A stretch of DNA of 64,000 nucleotides from Lachnospiraceae bacterium (GTDB lineage: Bacteria; Bacillota_A; Clostridia; Lachnospirales; Lachnospiraceae), in the NCBI GenBank assembly GCA_017516285.1, contig JAFXDD010000009.1, positions 45,657 to 109,656 on the forward strand, read 5' to 3'. The notes beneath the pieces are model-generated. The model ran no database searches, had not been told where the DNA came from, and saw only the letters and a list, made by a program, of their open reading frames with translations. The first letter of the stretch is position 1, and each line of letters starts with the position of its first letter. Shown piece after piece: positions 34,001 to 43,086 of the stretch. A program made the translations under genes and the position numbers.

Positions 34001-34029
34001 ATTATAAGAAAAATATATACAAAAATCAA
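34001..34029 (-). promoter_or_regulatory. Promoter of the P-loop gene
   Basis: Minus strand TTGATT (complement 34024-34029), 17-base spacer, TATAAT (complement 34001-34006). A small GTTATA/TATAAC hairpin lies in the leader. Confidence 0.78.
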
Positions 34030-34040
34030 CTATATTTTGG

Positions 34041-34062
34041 AAAAAATTAAAAAATTTTAATT
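34041..34062 (-). terminator. Probable AT-rich terminator of the shape operon
   Basis: AATTAAAA/TTTTAATT palindrome right after the dacF stop, followed on the minus strand by six T. The stem has no G-C pairs, so strength is doubtful. Confidence 0.45.
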
Positions 34063-35036
34063 CATCTATGAACTTGTTCCAACAATTGCTTCATTTGTAT
34101 ATATAAATCATCTCTGGTATTGCCATGAAGTATCACGGCAATGTAAGGATCACCTGATATATCCTTCACATAAAGCCCCAAACAGTTACCTGCTTCGTTG
34201 GTTGTACCGGTCTTTCCACCTAAAATAGTCACATTCTGAGGCGCTGCATACAACTGCTTAAAATAGGCATTGGTAGTAGATACACTGATGTTCTTATTAC
34301 TGCCGTATTTATCCTTATATGTGGTAGAATATGAGCTCTGTCCGATAATCTGCGTAATTGCCTCATACTTTACTGCTTCCTTAAATATCAGATAAATATC
34401 ATATATCGTAGTGTAATGATCTGTGTGATGCAAACCATGGGCATTCATGAAATGAGAATTGGTAGCACCAAGCTTTGCTGCCTCTTCATTCATAAGTGCA
34501 ATAAAATCCTCTACACTGCCTGCAATATTTTCTGCAATTAAATTAGCAACATCGTTACCGGAACGAATAAGCAATAAATGAAGCGCCTGCTCTAAGGTCA
34601 TACTATCCCCTGCCCGGATGCCGCATATCACTGCCCCCGGCTCTGTAATATTGACAGCATTCGTTGCCGTCAGTACCTGGTCAAGACTGCCGTATTTGAT
34701 GGCAACAAGTGCAGTCAAAAGCTTCGTCAGACTGGCCGGATAAAGCTTATCATGCATATTGGATGCATAAACAACCTCTGAGCTATTTAAATCAAACAGA
34801 CCTGCTGCACCGACCTGCTCAATGGCATAACCTTCCAGCAATACATTACTGTCACCTACACAAAACTCTGCTGCAAATGCGTTTGTCTTGTCCGCGCTGT
34901 CTGTAAGCAGCTTAAAGCTGGAGTTGTCGGTCATGGCTGAATAAGGCAGTACAACCTCCTTTGAACAACCGGTCAACATACAGACAAGCAGACACCCTGT
35001 TAAAAATATAGAAAACCTTTTATCTATACGCTTCAC
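34062..35036 (-). CDS. Lipoprotein D-alanyl-D-alanine carboxypeptidase (S11/DacF type)
   Basis: 324 residues from a GTG at 35036. This start gives a clean lipoprotein signal (MKRIDKRFSIFLTG...) ending in LTGC with Cys24; the longer TTG frame would overlap mgsA by 41 nt and spoil the signal. Active-site motifs: PASLTK (SxxK), SGN (SxN) and GGKTG (KTG). It trims the terminal D-Ala of peptidoglycan stems. The usual C-terminal PBP5_C domain and amphipathic anchor are absent; the lipid anchor may take that role. Overlaps mgsA by 17 nt. Confidence 0.9.
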   Translation of the reverse strand: MKRIDKRFSIFLTGCLLVCMLTGCSKEVVLPYSAMTDNSSFKLLTDSADKTNAFAAEFCVGDSNVLLEGYAIEQVGAAGLFDLNSSEVVYASNMHDKLYPASLTKLLTALVAIKYGSLDQVLTATNAVNITEPGAVICGIRAGDSMTLEQALHLLLIRSGNDVANLIAENIAGSVEDFIALMNEEAAKLGATNSHFMNAHGLHHTDHYTTIYDIYLIFKEAVKYEAITQIIGQSSYSTTYKDKYGSNKNISVSTTNAYFKQLYAAPQNVTILGGKTGTTNEAGNCLGLYVKDISGDPYIAVILHGNTRDDLYIQMKQLLEQVHR

Positions 35037-35415
35037 GCCAATCCAAATCTCCTCTATCAATTGCCCTGATCATAATTTCTGCAGAAGCCAAATTCGTCGC
35101 AAGCGGGATATTATGTATGTCACACAAGCGGACAGCATTATTTACGTCCGGTTCGTGACTTTTTGCATGCAGGGGATCTCTTAAAAAAATAACAAGATCA
35201 ATCTGATTGTGCTCAATCTGTGCACAAATCTGCTGTTCTCCTCCGAGATGTCCGGCAAGCTGCTTGTGAATATTTAAATTTGTTACTTCTTCTATAAGTC
35301 TTCCTGTAGTGCCGGTTGCGAACAAATCATGCTTGGAAAGCAGTGTTCGGTAAGCAATACAGAAGTTTTGCATCAGTTTCTTTTTGTTATCGTGGGCAAT
35401 CAATGCTATGTTCAT
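35020..35415 (-). CDS. mgsA: Methylglyoxal synthase with Glu in place of a catalytic Asp
   Basis: 131 residues from the ATG at 35415, after GAGAGGT. It converts dihydroxyacetone phosphate to methylglyoxal and phosphate. Motifs: ALIAHDNKK (substrate His8), LFATGTTG (phosphate loop), GGEQQ (57-62) and DPLHAKSHEPDV. The catalytic Asp of the usual GGDQQ is Glu60 here. The gene overlaps rodA by 4 nt, and this link of mgsA with rodA is common in Clostridia. Confidence 0.93.
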   Translation of the reverse strand: MNIALIAHDNKKKLMQNFCIAYRTLLSKHDLFATGTTGRLIEEVTNLNIHKQLAGHLGGEQQICAQIEHNQIDLVIFLRDPLHAKSHEPDVNNAVRLCDIHNIPLATNLASAEIMIRAIDRGDLDWREAYR

Positions 35416-36539
35416 AAAAAGACCTCTCCGTTTTTCCTTTGTTGTAACTTTACATTTAGTACAAATCCAATACCCATATATAAGCACACTATGGAGGTGA
35501 GTCCATAGCTGATAAACGGTAATGGAAGTCCTGTATTTGGTATAATAAAAGTAGCCACTCCCAAATTAATAAATGTCTGAAAGCCAATCCAGGCTGCTAC
35601 ACCTACGGCTATGAGCCGCCCGGCTGTATCCTTTGCCTTATATGCTACATATAGACATTCTAACACAATTGAGAACAAAACTGCAACAAGAATTATACTT
35701 CCTTTAAAACCTAATTCTTCACCGATAACCGCAAAAATAAAATCGGTGTGCGGCTCCAGAATATAACGGCCATTTTTTACGCTGGTTACTTCGTTATTTT
35801 TGTAGCCCTTGCCATTTAATTGTCCGGATGCAATGGCGATTTCTGCATTAATCTGCTGATATGCAGTACTGTCAGCATATTCCTCCGGATAAATAAACGC
35901 TAAGATACGCTGCCTTTGATGAGGCTCTAACACCGTAGCTTCCGGTTGTATTGCCAAAAACACAATAACCCCTGCCACAGGAATGACAATCGCGAAAGCT
36001 GCAATAATATAACGCCAGCTAAGCCCTCCCACAAATAGTATGGTACAAAAAATTGCAAGTATAACTATAGTAGTAGACAAGTCAGGCTGCTTTAAAATCA
36101 GGTATGCCGGTATCATCAAAAGAACTCCGCAAAGCATCAGTGTGGTCGGCTTATTAATATTCTTTCTATTCTTCATAATAAACTGTGCGAAGAATAAAAT
36201 CAATACTAATTTTGCTAATTCTGAAGGTTGAAAGGTAATGGGGCCAATTTCTATCCATCTTTGCGCACCTTTAGAAGATTCACCGGCATCTGAAAAGGTA
36301 GTAAAGGCTAAAAGACCTGTAATGGCAGGCAGCATCAGCCAGTAAAACTTAAGTACCCATGTATAATCAATAAATGCAATGACAAGCATTACCGCAATGC
36401 CAACAATAACACCGAAAATCTGCTTGTTTACATAAGTATCATCAGCACTGCTGACAGCAAGTATCCCAATTCCGGAAGCTGCCAGAACAAGGAGGACCAG
36501 TCTGAAATCAAAGTCACGTAATTTATATTTTTTAAACAT
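35412..36539 (-). CDS. rodA: Rod shape-determining SEDS polymerase RodA
   Basis: 375 residues, about ten membrane helices. SEDS motifs: GPITFQPSELAKLVLILFFA, catalytic-loop EPHTDFIFAVIGEELG, and the C-terminal TGLPLPFISYG. It polymerises lipid II during cell elongation with PBP2 (mrdA), which lies in the same operon. AAGGAGG precedes the ATG. Confidence 0.96.
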   Translation of the reverse strand: MFKKYKLRDFDFRLVLLVLAASGIGILAVSSADDTYVNKQIFGVIVGIAVMLVIAFIDYTWVLKFYWLMLPAITGLLAFTTFSDAGESSKGAQRWIEIGPITFQPSELAKLVLILFFAQFIMKNRKNINKPTTLMLCGVLLMIPAYLILKQPDLSTTIVILAIFCTILFVGGLSWRYIIAAFAIVIPVAGVIVFLAIQPEATVLEPHQRQRILAFIYPEEYADSTAYQQINAEIAIASGQLNGKGYKNNEVTSVKNGRYILEPHTDFIFAVIGEELGFKGSIILVAVLFSIVLECLYVAYKAKDTAGRLIAVGVAAWIGFQTFINLGVATFIIPNTGLPLPFISYGLTSIVCLYMGIGFVLNVKLQQRKNGEVFL

Positions 36540-36576
36540 CCTTTTCCTCCTTCCTAACCCTGAATGGTTATGTACC

Positions 36577-36855
36577 CTACTTGTTTATATCAATAATCGG
36601 AATGTTTGCATTCAGTACAGGTGTGGTATAACCCCGCTCTCTGGAACCGGTTTTACTGATTTGAATTTCCATACTGTTTGCATCTATTTTCATATATCTG
36701 GAAATAACCTTTGCAATATCGTGCTTAATCATTTCCAATGTTTCCGTTGAACAGTTGACTCTGTCCGAAATAAGCAGTATTTTTAATCTGTCTTTTGCAA
36801 TTTCTTTTGAACTTTTTCTTCTAAACAGGCTTCTGATATTCATATTCTTTAACAT
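36577..36855 (-). CDS. minE: Cell division topological factor MinE
   Basis: 92 residues. N-terminal membrane/MinD-binding segment (IRSLFRRKSSKEIAKDRLKILLISDR) and the C-terminal topology domain (EMIKHDIAKVISRYMKID). It stimulates the MinD ATPase to drive oscillation. AGGAGGT lies 6 nt upstream; it follows minD by 9 nt. Confidence 0.96.
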   Translation of the reverse strand: MLKNMNIRSLFRRKSSKEIAKDRLKILLISDRVNCSTETLEMIKHDIAKVISRYMKIDANSMEIQISKTGSRERGYTTPVLNANIPIIDINK

Positions 36856-36864
36856 ACAGACCTC

Positions 36865-37656
36865 CTAATTCTTGTGGAATACACCACTGATTTTGGTCCA
36901 GAAAGAAATTCTTCCAATTTCCATAGTCAAAGGGACATCCTTGCCGGAAACTCTGTCTGCAATATTCTGATATGCCTTACCTGCCGGTGTATTGCTACCC
37001 ACTAAAGGCTCACCCTGATTGGTGGAAATGACTACATTTTCATCATCAGGCACCACTCCCAAAAGCGGTACAGATAAAATATCCATTACATCCGTGGCAC
37101 TCATCATGTCACCACGCTTAACCATATCACTGCGCATGCGGTTAATGATTAAATCAATTTTGTCAAATTCCTTTGCCTCTAACAGGCCGATAATCCTGTC
37201 AGCGTCCCTGATGGCAGAGACCTCCGGCGTTGTTACTACAATTGCTCTGTCGGCAGCTGCAACGGCATTCTGAAAGCCCTGCTCAATACCTGCCGGACAG
37301 TCCAAAATAATATAATCAAAAATGTCTCTCAAATGATGAATTAACTTAATCATCTGGTCCGGATTAACACTGGATTTGTCCCTAGTCTGTGCACAAGGCA
37401 TCAAATACAGGCTGGAATGCCTTTTGTCACGAATTAATGCCTGCTTTACACGACAGTTGCCTTCTACTACGTCCACAAGATTGTAAACAATACGGTTTTC
37501 CAATCCCATAACGACATCCAGATTTCTAAGTCCGATGTCTGTGTCAATCATACAGACCTTAAAGCCCATCTTTGCCAGGCCCGTGCCTATGTTGGCGCAG
37601 GTTGTAGTCTTTCCTACGCCTCCCTTACCACTTGTAACAACTAATACTTCACTCAT
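36865..37656 (-). CDS. minD: Septum-site determining ATPase MinD
   Basis: 263 residues from the ATG at 37656 (MSEVLVVTSGKGGVGKTT), with GGAGG 5 nt upstream. Deviant Walker A GKGGVGKTT (9-17), switch DTDIGLRNLD and DCPAGIEQGF. The C-terminal amphipathic helix WTKISGVFHKN anchors it to the membrane. The gene upstream is mrdA, not the minC often seen here. Confidence 0.97.
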   Translation of the reverse strand: MSEVLVVTSGKGGVGKTTTCANIGTGLAKMGFKVCMIDTDIGLRNLDVVMGLENRIVYNLVDVVEGNCRVKQALIRDKRHSSLYLMPCAQTRDKSSVNPDQMIKLIHHLRDIFDYIILDCPAGIEQGFQNAVAAADRAIVVTTPEVSAIRDADRIIGLLEAKEFDKIDLIINRMRSDMVKRGDMMSATDVMDILSVPLLGVVPDDENVVISTNQGEPLVGSNTPAGKAYQNIADRVSGKDVPLTMEIGRISFWTKISGVFHKN

Positions 37657-37757
37657 AAGCTCCTCCGCTATTAATAAATTGCTTTGCTTCAAGCCTTATC
37701 CAGAGTATCTTATAAGCTTTTGTAATATATAGAAATCATCAAATTTGATGAAATTCT

Positions 37758-40658
37758 TTAATTTTCATCGGTGATTAAAGAATCATCCACATTAATGGCA
37801 TGGTCTGTAACCACATCTTCCTTATCCTCAGCAAAATAATATTCCATAACCTTGTAGCCCATCTGTGATGCAAAGCCTGATGTATAACCAAAGCATATAC
37901 GACAAGATACTGCTATTTCAGGATTGTCATAAGGCGCATACCCAACAAAAAGCGCATGGTCAGCACGTCTGGTATTTTCCTGAGCTGTACCGGTTTTGGC
38001 CGCTGCCTTAACAGGCAGTTCATTAAAGCTTGCATAAGACTCTGCAGCCGCTTTCATACCTGTATGAATGGTATCCCAGGACGTTTGACTGATTTGTACC
38101 TCATTTCGCACCTTGGCATCATATTCCTTTAACAAATTGCCTTCGGAATCTGTCAGCTTATCCAAAAGGGTCAAATTATAACAAGTACCATTATTAGCAA
38201 TGGTTGTCACATATCTGGCCAGACCAACGGTGGTATAGGAGTTGGTACCCTGTCCGATGGCTGAAAGTACCGGAAGCTCATCAGAAACTTTAGGCATGGA
38301 CTCTGTAATTTCCACACCGGATTTATCAGTCAAACCAAACATCTCTGCGTATTTTGCCAGCTTCTCAAGACCAAGATCCGCCACATACTTACCTTCTCCG
38401 TTCAGACTCATGCGATAACCTGCTTCATAGAAAAAGTAGTTACAGGAATGTCTGATAGCCTGTGAAGCATTTAACAGACCATGTGAGCCGGGATAAACCC
38501 AACACCTGGAAACCTGTGCAAAGCGGTCAAATACACCTACACAGTTAATCGTATCCGTAGTAGAAACGATTCCTTCCTCCAGTGCTGCTACGGTAGAAAT
38601 CATTTTAAAGGTAGAACCTGGCGCACTTAGCTGCTGCGTAGCATAATTGTACTGTGGTCTGGACTTATCCATTTGAATTTTGGCAAAATATGCCGGGTCT
38701 ACCGTGTTAGCCATCAGATTATTGTCATAACTTGGATAAGTAACCTGTGCCAGTACCTCTCCGGTATTTACATCTGTAACAACGATAGAGCCTGCATAAG
38801 GGTCCAGAGCAAGCTGGGCAGGCGTAATATCCAAGTTCTGAATACGATTTATCATAAATTGATATGCAGAAATACGGCCATCATATAATGCCCCTACGTC
38901 TTCTATAGTAGTATCAATACACTCCTGCTCACACAAAAGCTTGCATACCTGACTGCCGGTAATAGTATCCGTAAGCAGCATATACTTAAAATAATACTTG
39001 CGGAAAGTATTAGACTGCTCCATAAGAGCAAACATATAATCCACCAGCTTATCAAACATTTCACTACTGTCAGCATAAGCACTCTCCAACTTCAGTCTGC
39101 TTTCGTCAACCCAGTTTTTGGCAATGCAATATTCTAAAAATTCTGCCATGGAAATAGTCTCGTTTTTAACCCAATTTATATAAGTATCATCTTCCTTATC
39201 AACTAAATCCATGTCCAGAACGTCATAATCCTTTAAAAGCTCAATCATGGCTCCCTGATAGGTCTGATATTCCTGGGATAAATTTTTGTATGCTATCCTG
39301 CTCGTATATAACTCATCTCTCAGCCTGTTGATACGGTCTGAAGTAAACTGTTCATAGGCTGCAAAAACTGCCTGCTCTGTTTCCAAAGCATCTTCATCAC
39401 TAAGCTGTGCAATACTAATGACATTGTTATCAAACAAGGCATAGTACACATCATATATAGGAATAATAATATCGGAGCTGGATTGATTTGCACCTAAAGT
39501 AAAGGTTTTCACATTTTTTATTTTGTTAACTAAAATACCGGCAATGGTCTGCTCCAAAATATCCATGGTAGCCTTTTGTAAATCCGCATCAATGGTAAGA
39601 TATACATCATTACCGGAAACCGGCTCCACACGCTCTGCCGTATCAAGCAAACGTCCCATTTTGTCCACATATACCTTTTCATAACCGTTGGTGCCGTGCA
39701 GTTCTAACTCCATGTACTGCTCAATACCAATCTTGCCCACCACGTCTGTGGCCGTATATTTGGCTTCCTGGCCTGACTCTTTAAGCTCTGTATTTAAGCT
39801 TTCCAGCTCTGTACCGGAAATCTTGCCTGTATAACCAAGTATCTGAGAAAAATACGTACTGTCCACATAACGGCGTACCGTATCCTCCTGAATACTGACC
39901 CCCTGAAGCTGGTCCATATTCTCCATAATTACGGCAACCGTTGCCGGACTGATATCCTTTGCCACAGTAGCGCCCAAATACACCTGATAGGCTATCAGCT
40001 TCATGGCATAACGTATGGTAACAATCTGCAATACCTCTTTCTTGGTGTAGCCTTCTCCTATATGAAAAATATACTTGCCATTCTCATCACGCTTACGATT
40101 CCCCTCTTCATCATATTCGTATGCACCTACTGCAAAACCATAGTAACCGGTTCCTGCCAGCTCCTCCATCATTTCCTCTGCTGTGGATGTCTGCTGCTCA
40201 TAGCTTAAGGCATCGATATAACTTTCCCCATATACATCTGCTTTAAAACGCATAAGTGCCGTACCGCTTACATCAAATTCGTATTCACCGGCTTCATTCA
40301 GCACGATATTAAAATCATTAACAATGGTATCCCCGTTCTTTTCAATCATTTTGATTAGCTTATAAATATTTTCGTTGTTCTTGGCATTAGAGCCGTCAAA
40401 AACATCCTCGATTTTAACCGTATAAGCCAAATCATTATAAGCCAAAAGCTTACCGTTTCTGTCAAAAATATTGCCTCGCGTAGCCGGTATATCCTTTGTT
40501 TTCTCAATACTTAATTTATAGTCCTCCCGATACTCCTCACCACGGATAATTTGCAACACAAATAGCCTGTGGACCAGAATACAGGCTAAAGCAATAAAAA
40601 TCCCTCCCATAAGAAACAATCTGGATTCTTTTAATTTTTCAAGCAGTTCACGAAGCAT
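37758..40658 (-). CDS. mrdA: Elongation-type penicillin-binding protein 2 with a large insertion
   Basis: 966 residues, some 250 longer than usual. Anchor helix 16-36, pedestal with RGNIFDRNG (61-69), transpeptidase motifs STFK (Ser682-Lys685), SCN (738-740) and KTG (888-890). Between TIDADLQ (355-361) and GSIVVTDVNTGEVLA (623-637), normally some 30 residues apart, there is an insertion of about 240 residues, mainly acidic helices. Overlaps mreD by 11 nt and has AAGGAG 10 nt upstream. Partner of RodA in wall elongation. Confidence 0.93.
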   Translation of the reverse strand: MLRELLEKLKESRLFLMGGIFIALACILVHRLFVLQIIRGEEYREDYKLSIEKTKDIPATRGNIFDRNGKLLAYNDLAYTVKIEDVFDGSNAKNNENIYKLIKMIEKNGDTIVNDFNIVLNEAGEYEFDVSGTALMRFKADVYGESYIDALSYEQQTSTAEEMMEELAGTGYYGFAVGAYEYDEEGNRKRDENGKYIFHIGEGYTKKEVLQIVTIRYAMKLIAYQVYLGATVAKDISPATVAVIMENMDQLQGVSIQEDTVRRYVDSTYFSQILGYTGKISGTELESLNTELKESGQEAKYTATDVVGKIGIEQYMELELHGTNGYEKVYVDKMGRLLDTAERVEPVSGNDVYLTIDADLQKATMDILEQTIAGILVNKIKNVKTFTLGANQSSSDIIIPIYDVYYALFDNNVISIAQLSDEDALETEQAVFAAYEQFTSDRINRLRDELYTSRIAYKNLSQEYQTYQGAMIELLKDYDVLDMDLVDKEDDTYINWVKNETISMAEFLEYCIAKNWVDESRLKLESAYADSSEMFDKLVDYMFALMEQSNTFRKYYFKYMLLTDTITGSQVCKLLCEQECIDTTIEDVGALYDGRISAYQFMINRIQNLDITPAQLALDPYAGSIVVTDVNTGEVLAQVTYPSYDNNLMANTVDPAYFAKIQMDKSRPQYNYATQQLSAPGSTFKMISTVAALEEGIVSTTDTINCVGVFDRFAQVSRCWVYPGSHGLLNASQAIRHSCNYFFYEAGYRMSLNGEGKYVADLGLEKLAKYAEMFGLTDKSGVEITESMPKVSDELPVLSAIGQGTNSYTTVGLARYVTTIANNGTCYNLTLLDKLTDSEGNLLKEYDAKVRNEVQISQTSWDTIHTGMKAAAESYASFNELPVKAAAKTGTAQENTRRADHALFVGYAPYDNPEIAVSCRICFGYTSGFASQMGYKVMEYYFAEDKEDVVTDHAINVDDSLITDEN

Positions 40659-41169
40659 CAGATTCTTTCTCCTTCATTGCAAGCATATCAAAAAAATGTT
40701 TAAACCTGCGTAACAGCGGAAACAACAAAAAACTTAATAAAAGTGTATAAAGCAGCTCCGGTATTATTACACCATACAAATAATCTGCAAATACAAACCT
40801 GCCGCGCAGTAAAAACATAAACACATAACATATAAGACCAAACAGGCCATCAGAAAGTGCGATGGTTACATACGGAAATATGATATCATCCTGATAAAAA
40901 ATCTTAGCCATAACACCGCCAAAACAGCCTAAAATCATATAAAGAAAAGAATAAACACCCATATAGGAACCAAAAAAGATGTCACATAACAGCCCGCAAA
41001 AAAATCCCGTAAGCATGCCATTGTTGGTACTGTCTGCAAAGCCAAAAAAAACCGTAATTATCAAAAGTAAATTAGGCCTGACTCCATTAAAAGACAGTGC
41101 CTCAAATACAGTGTTCTGAAGTATAAAGGCAAGTATAACAATAAAACCCTGTGAAGCTATCCTCTTCAT
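40648..41169 (-). CDS. mreD: Rod shape-determining protein MreD
   Basis: 173 residues, about five membrane helices. Motifs FNGVRPNLLLIITVFFGF and GFFCGLLCDIFFGSYMGVYSF, typical of MreD, a membrane part of the elongation complex. It lies between mreC (27-nt gap) and mrdA. AAAGGAG precedes the ATG. Confidence 0.95.
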   Translation of the reverse strand: MKRIASQGFIVILAFILQNTVFEALSFNGVRPNLLLIITVFFGFADSTNNGMLTGFFCGLLCDIFFGSYMGVYSFLYMILGCFGGVMAKIFYQDDIIFPYVTIALSDGLFGLICYVFMFLLRGRFVFADYLYGVIIPELLYTLLLSFLLFPLLRRFKHFFDMLAMKEKESDAS

Positions 41170-41196
41170 GAAGACTCCTTTCTTTGTACATGGTAT

Positions 41197-42069
41197 TTAT
41201 TCTTTGTAATTTTGTTTCAGGTTCAAAATAACAAGTACTTCATCCAGATGATTAAAATCAACCACCGGAAGCAGGGAACCGGATTTGGTCATATTGTTGG
41301 CATCTAACTGCATTTCATCGATATAACCAATAACAAGACCGGGCAAATATTTATCACTAATAGAACTGGTAACGATTTTATCTCCTGTATGCACTTGGTC
41401 ATCAGCATCCAACAGTTGTGAAAAGTCTATGGTTCCCTTTGTCTTTACACTAGACAGATTGCCGCTGATAATAAGATTGTCCTCGGTTGCAAGCACCTGT
41501 CCCATCAAATTAATTTCGTCAGATATAACGCTGGTTACTCTGGACCAGTTTGGGCCAACGTCTGTAATAATGCCTACCAAACCACCGTCTGCAATCACGT
41601 TCATATCCACGGATAAACCATCCTTACTTCCTTTATCAATCAAAAAGGAATGATACCAGTTCACACTCTCGCTGCCGACAATACGGGCACCTACTTTTTC
41701 ATAACTCTCATACTGGGCATCCAGCTCAAACAGTTCCTGCAGATGAGCAAGCTCATATCTGTCCTGCTGAAGCCTGTTTAATTCCAGGGTTAAATCATCT
41801 ACCTGTGCCTTTAATGTACTGTTTTCCTCCAATAAAGCTTCTATTTCACGCAAATTGTCTGCTTTATCGGTAAGAAAACTACCAACATAAGTAATACCTC
41901 TTTGGAAAGGTATAATCATATTACCTGCCACACTGTTTAAAACACTCTCAAACACACCGGTAAACAGGCTCAACACAATCATTAAAACACAAACTAAGGT
42001 CAATGCAAAAAGGAGATATTTACTCGGAATCGTAAATTTTTCTCCTTTTTTCTTTACTAATGGACTCAT
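41197..42069 (-). CDS. mreC: Rod shape-determining protein MreC
   Basis: 290 residues. One N-terminal membrane helix (about 17-37), a coiled coil (about 72-110, REIEALLEENSTLKAQVDDL), and a double beta-barrel outside the cell (VGSESVNWYHSFLIDKGSKDGL, GLVGIITDVG). MreC organises the elongation machinery. It starts immediately at the mreB stop. Confidence 0.96.
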   Translation of the reverse strand: MSPLVKKKGEKFTIPSKYLLFALTLVCVLMIVLSLFTGVFESVLNSVAGNMIIPFQRGITYVGSFLTDKADNLREIEALLEENSTLKAQVDDLTLELNRLQQDRYELAHLQELFELDAQYESYEKVGARIVGSESVNWYHSFLIDKGSKDGLSVDMNVIADGGLVGIITDVGPNWSRVTSVISDEINLMGQVLATEDNLIISGNLSSVKTKGTIDFSQLLDADDQVHTGDKIVTSSISDKYLPGLVIGYIDEMQLDANNMTKSGSLLPVVDFNHLDEVLVILNLKQNYKE

Positions 42070-43068
42070 TTACTCTTTCCTTTGGGCAACCGTCTTGTAG
42101 TAGTCTTCCTTGATTACCTTTGCAAGTCCCGCTGCAACGCTGCTGCCCGGATTATCCGTCTGCTGCACCTTAAGACCGGTCTCTTTAGATAATTCCTCAG
42201 CCAAGTGTGCTACCTGACTGGCACCACCGGTTAAATAAATGCCGTTACGGTAAATATCTGCACCAAGTTCAGGTGGAGTTCTCTCTAAAATCAGCTTTAC
42301 CTGATCAATAATGGTAGAGAAATGCTCAACCAGACATTCACTGACAAATCCAACCGGAATCTGCTTCTGCATTGGAAGACCTGTTACGATGTCTCTGCCG
42401 AAAACTACTGCTTCCTCGCCCTTTTCTTCTAATTCTTTCAACTGCATTTTAATCTGCTCTGCAGATTTAGCACCTATTACTAAATTAAATTCCTTACGTA
42501 CTGCACTCTTGATAGCTTCATCAAACTTACGACCACCGGTTTTAATCAAGCGGCTGAGTACAATACCACCTAAAGATAAAATAGAAATCTCTGTGGTATC
42601 AAAACCTACATTCACCACCAATGCACCGTTAGAGGTTTTTACATCTATGCCAAGTCCCAATCCGTCAGCCACTGCTTTTTCAACCACATAAACATTTTTG
42701 GCCTTTAAATTGGCATTCTTGATAAGGTCATAAAAAGCTCTCTTTTCCACCTCCGTTACATCAGTAGGCACTGCCACATAATAATCTGCAGGAATAACCT
42801 TACCCTTGGTAATATCCGTAATAAAATACTTCACCAATACTTCCATATCCTTGATATCTGCAATAACACCATTATTTAACGGATATGAGATTTGAATGTT
42901 AGCAGGTGCCTTCTCATACATTTCGTAAGCACTGTCACCATACGCGAATATGTTCTTTTTGTTTTCGATGGCAATCATGTTCTTTTCAATCATAATTCCA
43001 TCATCATTTTTAGAGTAGATTTTGATGTTGCAGGTACCCAAATCGATACCATATACATTATTTCCCAA
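42070..43068 (-). CDS. mreB: MreB-family actin-like protein with divergent nucleotide motifs, TTG start
   Basis: 332 residues from a TTG at 43068, preceded by CAGGA; there is no ATG in range. The phosphate-1 motif is GIDLGTCN (7-14; usually GIDLGTAN). The phosphate-2 motif reads VNVGFDTTEISILSLGGIV (152-170), where canonical MreB has D-I-G-G-G-T-T, so the Asp and two Gly are changed. The usual IEEPMAAAIG is VVEKAVADGLG. Gene order mreB-mreC-mreD is standard. It polymerises in the cell if functional; the altered pocket suggests changed ATP use. Confidence 0.9.
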   Translation of the reverse strand: MGNNVYGIDLGTCNIKIYSKNDDGIMIEKNMIAIENKKNIFAYGDSAYEMYEKAPANIQISYPLNNGVIADIKDMEVLVKYFITDITKGKVIPADYYVAVPTDVTEVEKRAFYDLIKNANLKAKNVYVVEKAVADGLGLGIDVKTSNGALVVNVGFDTTEISILSLGGIVLSRLIKTGGRKFDEAIKSAVRKEFNLVIGAKSAEQIKMQLKELEEKGEEAVVFGRDIVTGLPMQKQIPVGFVSECLVEHFSTIIDQVKLILERTPPELGADIYRNGIYLTGGASQVAHLAEELSKETGLKVQQTDNPGSSVAAGLAKVIKEDYYKTVAQRKE

Positions 43069-43086
43069 AGTACTGTTCCTGCCTTT

